From the NCBI GenBank assembly GCA_034440235.1, contig JAWXBR010000071.1, positions 1 to 19,672 on the forward strand: a DNA stretch of 19,672 nucleotides, written 5' to 3'. The stretch comes from JAWXBR01 sp034440235 (GTDB taxonomy: Bacteria > Bacteroidota > Ignavibacteria > Kapaibacteriales > Kapaibacteriaceae). The notes below the pieces were generated by a model. The model was given only the letters and a program-made list of their open reading frames with translations. It did no database searches and was not told where the DNA came from. The position numbers and the translations under genes were made by a program. Shown here in pieces: positions 7,829-14,714 of the stretch (positions are counted from its first letter, which is position 1; each line of letters opens with the position of its first letter).

Positions 7829-9040
7829 TTAAGGGTATCGACCGCCCTGCATCGGCGTATCGCCCTGCATCGGCGTACCGCCCTGCATCGGCGTATCGCC
7901 CTGCATAGGCGTATCGCCCTGCATCGGTTGTTCGCTCATGGAGTCGTCCTGGGCATTCGTGCCCATTGCAGTCAACAAGCCTAATGTCTCAGCTCGCTTC
8001 TTCAGCCGCTGAACCTTTGAGGTCGATATATCGCATGTGACGGCCACGGCTCTGATCGACTGCCCTCTATTAAGCTCATCAACTGCGAGCAGTTCTAGAC
8101 CTGAAAGTTTCTCATCAGCACTCTTGATGCCTTCTTGCCTAGCCTGTCTCTCAACCTCATCAATTTCTAGGAATGTAAAGGCGCCACCGTCTTCACATTT
8201 ATATGCCAAGGCATTCTTTTGCCTCGAAACATTGTTCTTCGTTACCGTTGCGCGTATAATTTCTGGTGATTTACTTAAGGGCCTATCCAAGCAAATAATT
8301 ACGCGGGGGTACTGTACAATGGCACTGCTGCCACGAACCTTGTCCAGGGTGGGACGGTTCGCTGAAGGGGTCCATGATGTCTTAGATAAATGGTGAATGA
8401 CAATAATTGGGATGGAGTTCTTTTGAGCCAATGAAGCAAGGTACTGGAGTGGCTTAGCCGCCGCAGTAGAGTTCTCGTCTATGCCACTCATGCTAGCACT
8501 CAGGGAGTCTAGTACGATCATCTTAATGTTTCCGTTCTGTAGTAGCCATTCTATGCGATCCTTGACATTCGGGTCAAGAATAGGTCCGACATCCGCAGTG
8601 TCGAAGAGGAGGTTTGCTGTGATTACTTTCTTCGGATTGATGCCGATTTGAAGCATCCGCTTAATGTGGAGCGCAAGACCTCCTTCGTACTCCAGATAGA
8701 GGACATCACCTTGCTCACCTTGATACGGAGACCCATCTATGGAGGGCAGACCGTTGGTCACGGACGCAGCGATTCGTAAGGCCAAATATGACTTTCCAAC
8801 TCCTGGAGCTGAAACGATCAGCGAGACAAAGCCCACCGGAATCCAATCCGGCCAGGCCCATATTATCTCGTTCAACCTTTGTCTATGGTCTTCGAGTGAC
8901 ATGTAGCGATTTTGTTGTTCCGATGGTGTGCCATCAGGTGTTTCGCCATCAGTAGGTGTCATGGACATATCAGTAGGTGTCATGGACATATGTGAATCTT
9001 TCACGATTGCAGGGCATCGCGCAACACATCCATTGATCAT
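7829..9040 (-). CDS. RepA-like hexameric helicase / RecA-fold ATPase (AAA_25 type)
   Basis: A 403-residue ATPase. Walker A is APGVGKS (78-84), directly after FVSLIVS; Walker B is MIVLDSLS (174-181, Asp178); a HH-containing sensor strand IVIHHLSK lies at 213-220. This layout matches the RepA helicases of RSF1010-like plasmids and related ATPases of integrated elements, which unwind origin DNA. Residues about 315-360 look like a small HTH module (GQSIRAVAVTCDISTSKVQR). Both ends are repeat-expanded: seven residues, MSMTPTD, occur twice near the N-terminus (18-31), and MQGDTP/MQGGTP occurs almost five times at the C-terminus (373-400). The annotated ATG at 9040 has GGGAG only 1 nt upstream, so the true start may be M18 or M47; the core begins near residue 47. 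It lies downstream of the HTH gene on the same strand, about 270 nt away. It could act in replication or copy control of the element; no primase is fused or nearby. Confidence 0.8.
   Translation of the reverse strand: MINGCVARCPAIVKDSHMSMTPTDMSMTPTDGETPDGTPSEQQNRYMSLEDHRQRLNEIIWAWPDWIPVGFVSLIVSAPGVGKSYLALRIAASVTNGLPSIDGSPYQGEQGDVLYLEYEGGLALHIKRMLQIGINPKKVITANLLFDTADVGPILDPNVKDRIEWLLQNGNIKMIVLDSLSASMSGIDENSTAAAKPLQYLASLAQKNSIPIIVIHHLSKTSWTPSANRPTLDKVRGSSAIVQYPRVIICLDRPLSKSPEIIRATVTKNNVSRQKNALAYKCEDGGAFTFLEIDEVERQARQEGIKSADEKLSGLELLAVDELNRGQSIRAVAVTCDISTSKVQRLKKRAETLGLLTAMGTNAQDDSMSEQPMQGDTPMQGDTPMQGGTPMQGDTPMQGGRYP
7843..7927 (-). repeat. 18-bp coding tandem repeat at the 3' end of the helicase gene
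   Basis: Plus-strand unit CGCCCTGCATCGGCGTAT repeated 4.7 times (7843-7860, 7861-7878, 7879-7896, 7897-7914, partial 7915-7927), with single-base differences such as T/C at the last position and TCGG/TAGG. On the minus strand it encodes the hexapeptide MQGDTP or MQGGTP. As the unit is a multiple of three, copy number can change without breaking the frame. Confidence 0.92.
8948..8989 (-). repeat. 21-bp tandem duplication near the 5' end of the helicase gene
   Basis: Two identical 21-bp copies (8948-8968 and 8969-8989) encode seven residues twice, read as MSMTPTD MSMTPTD. They lie before the conserved ATPase core, in a low-complexity Thr/Pro/Asp leader that may not be translated if a downstream start is used. 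Confidence 0.9.
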
Positions 9041-9311
9041 GCTCCCATGGGGAGTGATGCAGTAAGGATATTTCTGCGTGTCCGCGTTTGTACAAAAAGG
9101 TTGTTACTCGCTACCTAAGCAATACGAAAACTGCAAGTCTGAGTTTCGGTCGCCTAGCAATTATTTTTTTAATGCGCGGAAAGCGTTGGTATTCCTGCCT
9201 CTACGAGCAATATTATTCTTGAAGCGACTTTGATGAATGAAGATCTAATCGCTCCGAGATTGATCAGTGACGAACAAATTGTTACGTTCAAGCCGCACCT
9301 ACGGGGACTTC

Positions 9312-9653
9312 TCATTTTGTGGTCCGAGCGCGTATCATCCATCTTTGATACTCCTCAACCTCTACGCGCCATTGCCCACCAAGCTTGGACGCTACGAGGT
9401 CTCCCCTGTTCAACGCTTTGAGCAGGGTTGGTTCAGACAGGCTTGTTAGCCTCAGCAGGTCCTTAACATTCAACAATGGACTAGATGGCGTAGGAGTGGT
9501 CGGTGATAGCGTTTTAGGTAATGCTGCTAAACAGGCGAGGATGGCATCGACCTTAGCTTCGAGCGTCGCGTCGCGACGGTCCAACAGAAGAGTGAGCTGG
9601 TCTTGATTCAATACAGCAATGGTTTGTGCAGGGGTTGGTTGGGCTGTGTCCAT
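9312..9653 (-). CDS. Small excisionase-like helix-turn-helix DNA-binding protein
   Basis: A 113-residue protein. The N-terminal half (about 1-60) is a probable coiled or helical region rich in Leu, Asp and Ala, followed by a Thr/Pro/Ser linker. The C-terminal part starting at LLNVKDLLRLTSLSEPTLLK and continuing through GGQWRVEVEEYQRWM matches the pattern of the winged HTH_17 / excisionase fold, where the second half binds DNA. Such proteins are common next to att sites as excisionases or as regulators of replication and integration genes. The frame opens at TTG 9665, but the ATG at 9653 has GGAGG 5 nt upstream, so I chose it. It is about 250 nt inside the tRNA remnant and points towards the helicase gene. 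Its exact role (Xis, repressor or Rep accessory) cannot be decided from sequence. Confidence 0.75.
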   Translation of the reverse strand: MDTAQPTPAQTIAVLNQDQLTLLLDRRDATLEAKVDAILACLAALPKTLSPTTPTPSSPLLNVKDLLRLTSLSEPTLLKALNRGDLVASKLGGQWRVEVEEYQRWMIRARTTK

Positions 9654-9658
9654 AAGAG

Positions 9659-9663
9659 CCTCC
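9659..9663 (-). promoter_or_regulatory. Ribosome binding site of the HTH gene
   Basis: GGAGG on the minus strand, 5 nt before the ATG at 9653-9651. It overlaps the alternative TTG start, which is therefore unlikely to be used. Confidence 0.65.
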
Positions 9664-9902
9664 AAGGCAAATCTTTAAGACGTGGACCTAACAAAACGGC
9701 GAAGCGCACCCCCTACGGCACAATTCTAGTCGTCGGAATTAGTGGAGCTCATACATTTAAGGCCGCGATTTCAATTCCGGTATGTTTGCACTGCGCGTTG
9801 TCGAAGTAGACAATCGAGTAAAAAAGCCCCTTTTTCAAGTCTGTGCCATCACTAGTGCCTTTACCAATCTTCACTTTCCAGCAACCATGCGGCTTGCCGG
9901 TC

Positions 9903-9930
9903 GCTGGTTCGAGTCCAGCCGGGCGTACCA
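9903..9930 (+). other. tRNA 3'-end remnant, candidate attachment site (attR)
   Basis: T stem GCTGG / CCAGC (9903-9907, 9915-9919) enclosing the loop TTCGAGT (9908-9914), then a 7-nt acceptor strand CGGGCGT (9920-9926), discriminator A and CCA (9928-9930). No matching 5' acceptor strand (ACGCCCG) or D arm occurs in the preceding 100 bases, so the tRNA is incomplete. The T arm and acceptor would suit a tRNA-Arg, but I cannot read an anticodon, so the identity is uncertain. The shared core may extend a few bases left to about 9895. A phage- or plasmid-type integrase using a tRNA 3' end would leave exactly this fragment at the distal junction. Confidence 0.8.
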
Positions 9931-9932
9931 AG

Positions 9933-9960
9933 GCCACTCTATGTTATGGGGTGGCTTTTT
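9933..9960 (+). terminator. Intrinsic terminator of the original tRNA gene
   Basis: Stem GCCACTC (9933-9939) pairs with GGGTGGC (9949-9955) using one G-T pair, with a 9-nt loop, followed by TTTTT (9956-9960). It starts 3 nt after the tRNA CCA, as expected for a tRNA transcript terminator left behind on the chromosomal side. It may also insulate nhaA from element transcription. Confidence 0.8.
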
Positions 9961-10009
9961 GCTCGTCCGTGTATAGCACCACCTGTTCGATATACACTCC
10001 TAGCCAATA

Positions 10010-11347
10010 ATGAAGAACAACCCCTTCAGAATGCTTGCCGACTCTGTTTCAACGTCGTTTCAGGCATTCTTCTCACGCAGTTTCTCTACTGGGATTACGA
10101 TCATCGTGTTCTCGGTGATTGCCTTGCTGTGGGCTAATTCTCCTTGGAGCGAGTTCTATGAACAGCTCCGCCATGCCCCGGTGCGGTTGACTTTACCGGG
10201 ACTTGACCTTCAGTTCTCGTTTGAACAATTTGTGAATGACGGTCTGATGGCGTTGTTCTTTCTGCTTGTTGGACTTGAAATCAAGCGTGAAATTCTTGTG
10301 GGTGAACTTTCCACTACACGCAAGGCAATGTTGCCAATGATTGCGGCATTAAGTGGAATGATCGTTCCGGCATTAATCTACCTGGCCTGTAATCTAGGCA
10401 CACCGTACGCGCGAGGGTGGGCCGTTCCTGTCGCTACTGATATCGCTTTTGCACTGGGAATTCTGGCGTTGCTCGGACCGCACGTTCCAACAAGTTTGAA
10501 AGTATTTCTGGCGGCTTTAGCAATCGTGGATGATCTTCTTTCGGTTGTGGTAATCGCGTTATTCTATTCCGGACCGCTAAGCCTTCTTGCCTTCTTGCCT
10601 GCTGTAGTGGTCGTTGCGTTACTTGTGCTATGTAATCGCGCGGGTCTCTACCACATGTGGATCTATGTGATACTTGGCTTTGCATTGTGGATCTGTGTTA
10701 TCTACTCGGGCTTGCATCCGACAATTGCAGGTGTACTCTTAGCTCTTACAATTCCGTCTAAGGCGAGGATTCATACGGACACATTTGTTCGAAGAGCTAC
10801 AGTATTAGTTGAAAGGATATCTGAGGCGGTAAAGTCAGAAGAGGATAAAGGCCTTCAAATGGACGCAGTCCACAATCTGGAAATACAATGCGAAAAGGTC
10901 CAGACCCCGTTGCATCGTATGGAACGCGGTTTAAACAATCCTGTTTCCTATATCATTCTGCCCTTGTTTGCTTTGGTGAATGCTGGCATCATGATTAGCG
11001 GCGATGTGATTCAGAGTCTGACCTCTTCAATTGGAGTCGGCGTCATCTTGGGGCTCTTCCTTGGCAAGCAGATCGGAGTCACTTTAGCTGTTTGGGTCGC
11101 TACACGTTTGGGCATCGCCGATTTGCCCGATGATATGACTATGTGGCACGTCTATGGGATAAGCCTCCTTTGTGGAATAGGTTTTACAATGTCCTTGTTC
11201 GTGGGACAACTAGCGTTCTTGACCTCCGAAGACCTTGATAAAGCAAAGTTTGCCATCATCGTGGGTTCAGCTCTGTCCGGTTTGCTCGGTGTAATTGTTC
11301 TACGGCGCGCTATGGCGAAGGCTGAAGAAGCGCAGGGTACATTGTGA
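10010..11347 (+). CDS. nhaA: Na+/H+ antiporter NhaA
   Basis: A 445-residue inner-membrane antiporter that exports Na+ (or Li+) in exchange for two H+, for sodium and alkaline pH tolerance. Family signatures: FFLLVGLEIKREILVGEL (83-100), the ion-path aspartate in TDIAFALGIL (143-152, Asp144) and the paired aspartates of AIVDDL (Asp174, Asp175), matching the essential residues of the E. coli protein. The C-terminal half contains further hydrophobic helices (about 310-440, including GIGFTMSLFVGQLAF). The length is somewhat above the about 390 residues of E. coli NhaA because of a charged loop at about 260-300. Start: ATG 10010, about 50 nt after the tRNA terminator, without a clear ribosome site. 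The stop overlaps the next start as GTGA, so the two are co-expressed. Confidence 0.95.
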   Translation: MKNNPFRMLADSVSTSFQAFFSRSFSTGITIIVFSVIALLWANSPWSEFYEQLRHAPVRLTLPGLDLQFSFEQFVNDGLMALFFLLVGLEIKREILVGELSTTRKAMLPMIAALSGMIVPALIYLACNLGTPYARGWAVPVATDIAFALGILALLGPHVPTSLKVFLAALAIVDDLLSVVVIALFYSGPLSLLAFLPAVVVVALLVLCNRAGLYHMWIYVILGFALWICVIYSGLHPTIAGVLLALTIPSKARIHTDTFVRRATVLVERISEAVKSEEDKGLQMDAVHNLEIQCEKVQTPLHRMERGLNNPVSYIILPLFALVNAGIMISGDVIQSLTSSIGVGVILGLFLGKQIGVTLAVWVATRLGIADLPDDMTMWHVYGISLLCGIGFTMSLFVGQLAFLTSEDLDKAKFAIIVGSALSGLLGVIVLRRAMAKAEEAQGTL

Positions 11348-12702
11348 CGTGGCTACATGTTTTTTTTGTCAAATTCCTATCGTTGATTCGCGATGTATTT
11401 CACGTCGATGGTGTATTGAATGAGGAAGCCGTCATTCGGCGCATACGCAATGACGTTGAATTCAGAGGTGCTCATGCGTGGATCCTTGTTACTGCCATTC
11501 TCATCGCTTCGCTTGGCCTCAATACGAACTCGACAGCCGTAATTATCGGCGCCATGCTCATCTCGCCACTTATGAGCCCGATCATTGGGATCGGTACGGC
11601 ACTTAGCATCCTAGAAGCAAAGCTGCTGTCGCGATCTGCGAAAAATCTAGCTATCGCTGTTGGCATATCATTGTTTACCTCGACGTTGTACTTTTTGGTC
11701 ACGCCTCTTGGCGACGCACGTAGCGAGTTGATTTCTCGCACTACTCCAACCCTACTCGACGCCTTGATCGCCATCTTTGGAGGTGTTGCTGGGGCAATCT
11801 CATTAATCCGTCAAGATCGCAGTAATGTGGTGCCAGGTGTGGCTATCGCTACGGCGTTGATGCCTCCGCTATGCACGGCTGGATTTGGCCTCGCACATTT
11901 GGACCCTCGATTCTTTCTGGGTGGTTTCTATCTCTTCTTCGTCAATAGTGTTTGTATAAGTGCTGCCACATACGCTGTAATGCGAATAGCTGGCATGCAC
12001 AGTCATATAAGCCTTGACCCGTCGAAGGCTAGACGGGTTCGAGCGTTAGTGACGTTTGTGGTAATAATCACTTTAGTCCCAAGTATTATTATCGGATATG
12101 CTATCGTGAAGGAGTCGATATTTAACCGGCACTCACAGGAGCTTATTTCAGACCTTCGGTCAAGGTATCCGTCTGCCGCAATCATCGAAACCTATCAGCA
12201 ATACGGAGAAGACTCTTCAAAAATTGAGCTTACCGTAGTCGGTGCTGAGCTGTCGGAAAGTGACAAACGGTCGGTAGACACGTTGCGAAGAAGTCACGGA
12301 CTGCAAAGCACCTCTATCATGATCAGACAAGCCGGTGATGGCGACCAAACGTCAGGCAGCGGCTTGGTGAAGGAGGCTCAATTAGTTGAGTTATATCGAG
12401 GAGTCGAAACGATGTTGGCGCGTAGAAAGCAAGAGAATGAATCGTTACGCACGGTCTATGCACGAGACTCAATAAGACGATCTACTGCACTCGAAGCTGC
12501 AAAGGAAGCAGTAGTGCTGTTCCGGAATATGCGAACCCTAAGCTTTGCCCCTTCTGTTGTGCGCTGGCACGCTGACAGGCCGCCCGATACCACCTCGGTC
12601 GTCAAGGTCACGTGGGCGTCTCGTCCTTCTAAGTCAACCCTACGAGATTTCACAAACTGGTTTCGGGTTCGCCTGCGAGATTCGACGGTGGTTGTGGAGT
12701 AG
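11344..12702 (+). CDS. DUF389-family membrane protein
   Basis: A 452-residue protein of the DUF389 family, whose function is not established. The N-terminal half carries about six hydrophobic segments and three conserved family stretches: GLNTNSTAVIIGAMLISPLM (58-77), TTPTLLDALIAIFGGVAGAI (133-152) and PGVAIATALMPPLCTAGFGL (164-183). After about residue 255 it is soluble and charged, a long C-terminal domain with no recognisable motif. The start is GTG at 11344, overlapping the nhaA stop by 4 nt, which suggests coupling; a transport-related or envelope-stress role alongside NhaA is possible but unproven. No terminator is evident downstream. Confidence 0.85.
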   Translation: MTWLHVFFVKFLSLIRDVFHVDGVLNEEAVIRRIRNDVEFRGAHAWILVTAILIASLGLNTNSTAVIIGAMLISPLMSPIIGIGTALSILEAKLLSRSAKNLAIAVGISLFTSTLYFLVTPLGDARSELISRTTPTLLDALIAIFGGVAGAISLIRQDRSNVVPGVAIATALMPPLCTAGFGLAHLDPRFFLGGFYLFFVNSVCISAATYAVMRIAGMHSHISLDPSKARRVRALVTFVVIITLVPSIIIGYAIVKESIFNRHSQELISDLRSRYPSAAIIETYQQYGEDSSKIELTVVGAELSESDKRSVDTLRRSHGLQSTSIMIRQAGDGDQTSGSGLVKEAQLVELYRGVETMLARRKQENESLRTVYARDSIRRSTALEAAKEAVVLFRNMRTLSFAPSVVRWHADRPPDTTSVVKVTWASRPSKSTLRDFTNWFRVRLRDSTVVVE

Positions 12703-12763
12703 CAGATTCTGGACTTCAACTAGGAAACGGGCAGCGCCGAACCCAGCCGGGCTTAGCTATCTT

Positions 12764-12795
12764 GTCGGGTATACCATAGGTCGGATATACCATAG
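12764..12795. repeat. Two adjacent 16-bp direct repeats upstream of the DegT-like gene
   Basis: GTCGGGTATACCATAG (12764-12779) and GTCGGATATACCATAG (12780-12795) differ at one base. The first contains the 8-bp palindrome GGTATACC. They lie 32 nt before the proposed GTG start at 12827, where an operator would be expected, but the pair may simply be a small duplication. Confidence 0.75.
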
Positions 12796-12826
12796 AGTGT
12801 TGTGCATTCGATAAAGGGGCGATTCT

Positions 12827-13909
12827 GTGCTACTATACAAGCCAAAGATTGAGCGTAGTGAGTATCGGCTGCGTTCGGTTCCAAGTAGGTCGGTGTACAA
12901 GGGTTATAGATCGGTCATGACACGGCAGTCGTTGCGTCAGTTGTATCATGGATTGCTGCAAACTGACGTGATTCTTCCCCGGTTTGTGCCGATTGGTGTG
13001 TACAAGCCGATTGTCGATTCCGGGAAGACCATTCACTGGTACGATGTCCCAAACGACCTTCAGATCGACCAGGAACACATCAGGTCGATGAAGCTGAATC
13101 CTGCAACGACGATTTTTCACTATGTACATCAGTTCGGGATACACGTTCCGGACAATGTCGAGTTCATACGAAGCCTGCAGCGCGAGGGGTACTTCATCGT
13201 TGATGATCGATCGCTGACGCTTCCGGTAGACAAGTACGAAGAATTTGGCGATGCAACAGCGTATTCGTTTTATAAACTAATTGGCATTCCGTGCGGAGGC
13301 GAGGTTCGTACGAAGGAGGTGCGCACTTCTGTAATCAACCTACAAGACGAAGCCAATCGACGGCTTATCAGGAAGATGAAGCAGAACTTTATTTTTTATG
13401 CGAACCCTGTTAACGCACTCGTACCGTCAGCAGTATTCAGAGTGTTCAATAGAGCGTTTTCTCGATATGTCGAGTACGGACACTTAGTTGATAAAGCGTT
13501 TGCAGATTCGTTGCCGCAGTTGCCAGAACCTTTAGTACAACACATCGATAACGCTGATTTCAATGCGGTTTCAAGACGTAGAGCCGAGATTGCACGCATG
13601 TTTTACAATGGACTTAGTCCCGCGCTGCTGTTGCCTCTACCCCTTGAATCGTTTACGCGGCAAAGCATGATGGGTTTCCCAATCTTGTCTGAAGATCCGG
13701 TCGCATTACTGAAAATGTTGGTGCGCCGCGGAATCACGACGTTCCGCTTTACCAAAATCTGGTGGTGGGACACATCGAGGCCGTTCTGCGATCTATATGT
13801 GCGCAACCTTCTCCTCCCAGCGCACCAAGGATTGTCTGACGCTAACGTCCGAACCATTATTCGCCACGTAAATGAGTCAGTTGCAATTATCGCAGCTGAT
13901 CGCCGATGA
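12827..13909 (+). CDS. DegT/DnrJ/EryC1/StrS-like PLP-dependent aminotransferase-fold protein, substrate unknown
   Basis: A 360-residue protein that resembles, at a distance, the sugar-aminotransferase family. Seen: ILPRFVPIGVYKPIVDSGK (49-67), like the family substrate-binding start; HYVHQFGIHVP (98-108), the counterpart of the H-x-x-G-x-P stretch; IVDD (124-127), where the family has the cofactor-binding Asp; and GDATAYSFYK (141-150) followed by GG (157-158), where K150 sits in the place of the PLP-binding lysine. The rest is diverged, and it may be a non-classical member. GTG 12827 has AGGGG about 8 nt upstream; ATG at 12917 (M31) is an alternative start. Its stop overlaps the dehydrogenase start as ATGA, so both likely serve one pathway, for example modification of a sugar, lipid or amino compound. 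I would not assign a substrate. Confidence 0.6.
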   Translation: MLLYKPKIERSEYRLRSVPSRSVYKGYRSVMTRQSLRQLYHGLLQTDVILPRFVPIGVYKPIVDSGKTIHWYDVPNDLQIDQEHIRSMKLNPATTIFHYVHQFGIHVPDNVEFIRSLQREGYFIVDDRSLTLPVDKYEEFGDATAYSFYKLIGIPCGGEVRTKEVRTSVINLQDEANRRLIRKMKQNFIFYANPVNALVPSAVFRVFNRAFSRYVEYGHLVDKAFADSLPQLPEPLVQHIDNADFNAVSRRRAEIARMFYNGLSPALLLPLPLESFTRQSMMGFPILSEDPVALLKMLVRRGITTFRFTKIWWWDTSRPFCDLYVRNLLLPAHQGLSDANVRTIIRHVNESVAIIAADRR

Positions 13910-14664
13910 CCGGGGACACAACGCAGCAGGTCGCATTAGTAACTGGAGCATCCGAAGGACTTGGCAAACACATCGCGTTTGAGTATGCACGGCGAGGATT
14001 TGCTGTAATGTTATGTGCACGCCGAGAAGAATTGCTCAGAGAGAATTGTGCAGTAATTGCTGACAGTGGTGGTATTGCACAGTACAAAGTTTGCGACGTT
14101 AGAGACCCAAACCAGATTAAAGCCGTGGTAAAGGAAACCCTTGCCACCTACCGAAGAATTGATGTTGCAATACTCAATGCAGGAGTTGGTAGTCGAGTTG
14201 TTTTTTCGGACCTCGATATCGATGAGTACCTGCGCATCATAGATGTGAATCTCAATTCGGTAATGAGATTCTTTGCTGCACTGGTACCTGTCATGAAGGC
14301 CCAAGGTTCAGGCACGATTGCTGGAGTGAGCTCTCTACTCGACTCACGTCCGATTCCGGGCAGCAGTGTATATGTCGCAAGCAAAGCCGCACTGTCTACA
14401 TTACTAGAATCGGCAGCAATTGAGCTGCAACCACATAACATACAGGTAGTAACAGTGCGTCCGGGTTTCGTAGCAACAGCAATGACAGCGCAGAACAAAT
14501 TGCGCATGCCAATGCTAATGAGCGTTGAACGAGCCGCCCGCATCATTGTCGACGGTATCATTAAGGGCAAGAAAACGATTTCCTTCCCGATGCCTATGGC
14601 TTTTTTGTCTTCCTTGATGAAGGTTCTGCCTCGATGGTTGTGGCGCCGACTTTTCCCTCAGTAG
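13906..14664 (+). CDS. Short-chain dehydrogenase/reductase (classical SDR)
   Basis: A 252-residue NAD(P)-dependent oxidoreductase with all classical marks: cofactor-binding TGASEGLG (13-20), NAG (91-93), catalytic Ser143, Tyr156 and Lys160 in YVASK, and PGFVATAM (186-193). The C-terminal end (about 228-252) is hydrophobic and basic, MAFLSSLMKVLPRWLWRRLF, and may touch the membrane, which would fit a lipid-like substrate. The start overlaps the upstream DegT-like stop by 4 nt (ATGA). The substrate is unknown. hmgA follows after 50 nt but there is no reason to link the two reactions. Confidence 0.88.
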   Translation: MTGDTTQQVALVTGASEGLGKHIAFEYARRGFAVMLCARREELLRENCAVIADSGGIAQYKVCDVRDPNQIKAVVKETLATYRRIDVAILNAGVGSRVVFSDLDIDEYLRIIDVNLNSVMRFFAALVPVMKAQGSGTIAGVSSLLDSRPIPGSSVYVASKAALSTLLESAAIELQPHNIQVVTVRPGFVATAMTAQNKLRMPMLMSVERAARIIVDGIIKGKKTISFPMPMAFLSSLMKVLPRWLWRRLFPQ

Positions 14665-14714
14665 TTGGGTGTTTGCAACCCTTTATCATTCCCACTTCGG
14701 TTATATTCGCTCAC

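Larger units (their letters stand above)
1..9930. mobile_element. Right part of an integrated, plasmid-like accessory element (left end outside the window)
   Basis: This is an inference from several independent signs. The right border carries a tRNA 3'-end remnant with CCA at 9903-9930, followed by a terminator, as left by integration into a tRNA gene. Just inside the border are an excisionase-like HTH gene and a RepA-like helicase gene, and further in are iteron-like 17-bp repeats. The cargo is an R-M enzyme plus a SPARTA defence pair, both typical of mobile islands. Right of 9960 the genes become housekeeping ones. No integrase or transposase is visible here. By the geometry of tRNA integration, the intact tRNA and the other end should lie left of base 1 on the plus strand, so the element is longer than 9.9 kb. 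The left boundary is unknown, and bases 1-830 could belong to the element or to another insertion. Confidence 0.6.

Noticed and set aside
9854..9930. Intact tRNA gene
   Set aside because: No 5' acceptor strand, D arm or valid anticodon loop is present; only the T arm and 3' end remain.
9749..9937. Minus-strand frame containing a GLEPATG-like peptide
   Set aside because: This is the well-known false peptide produced by reading a tRNA T arm backwards; it is useful only as a marker of the tRNA remnant.
12743..12752. Second copy of the attachment core (CCAGCCGGGC)
   Set aside because: Only about ten bases match the tRNA remnant, with no T loop or CCA, and it lies among chromosomal genes; likely chance.
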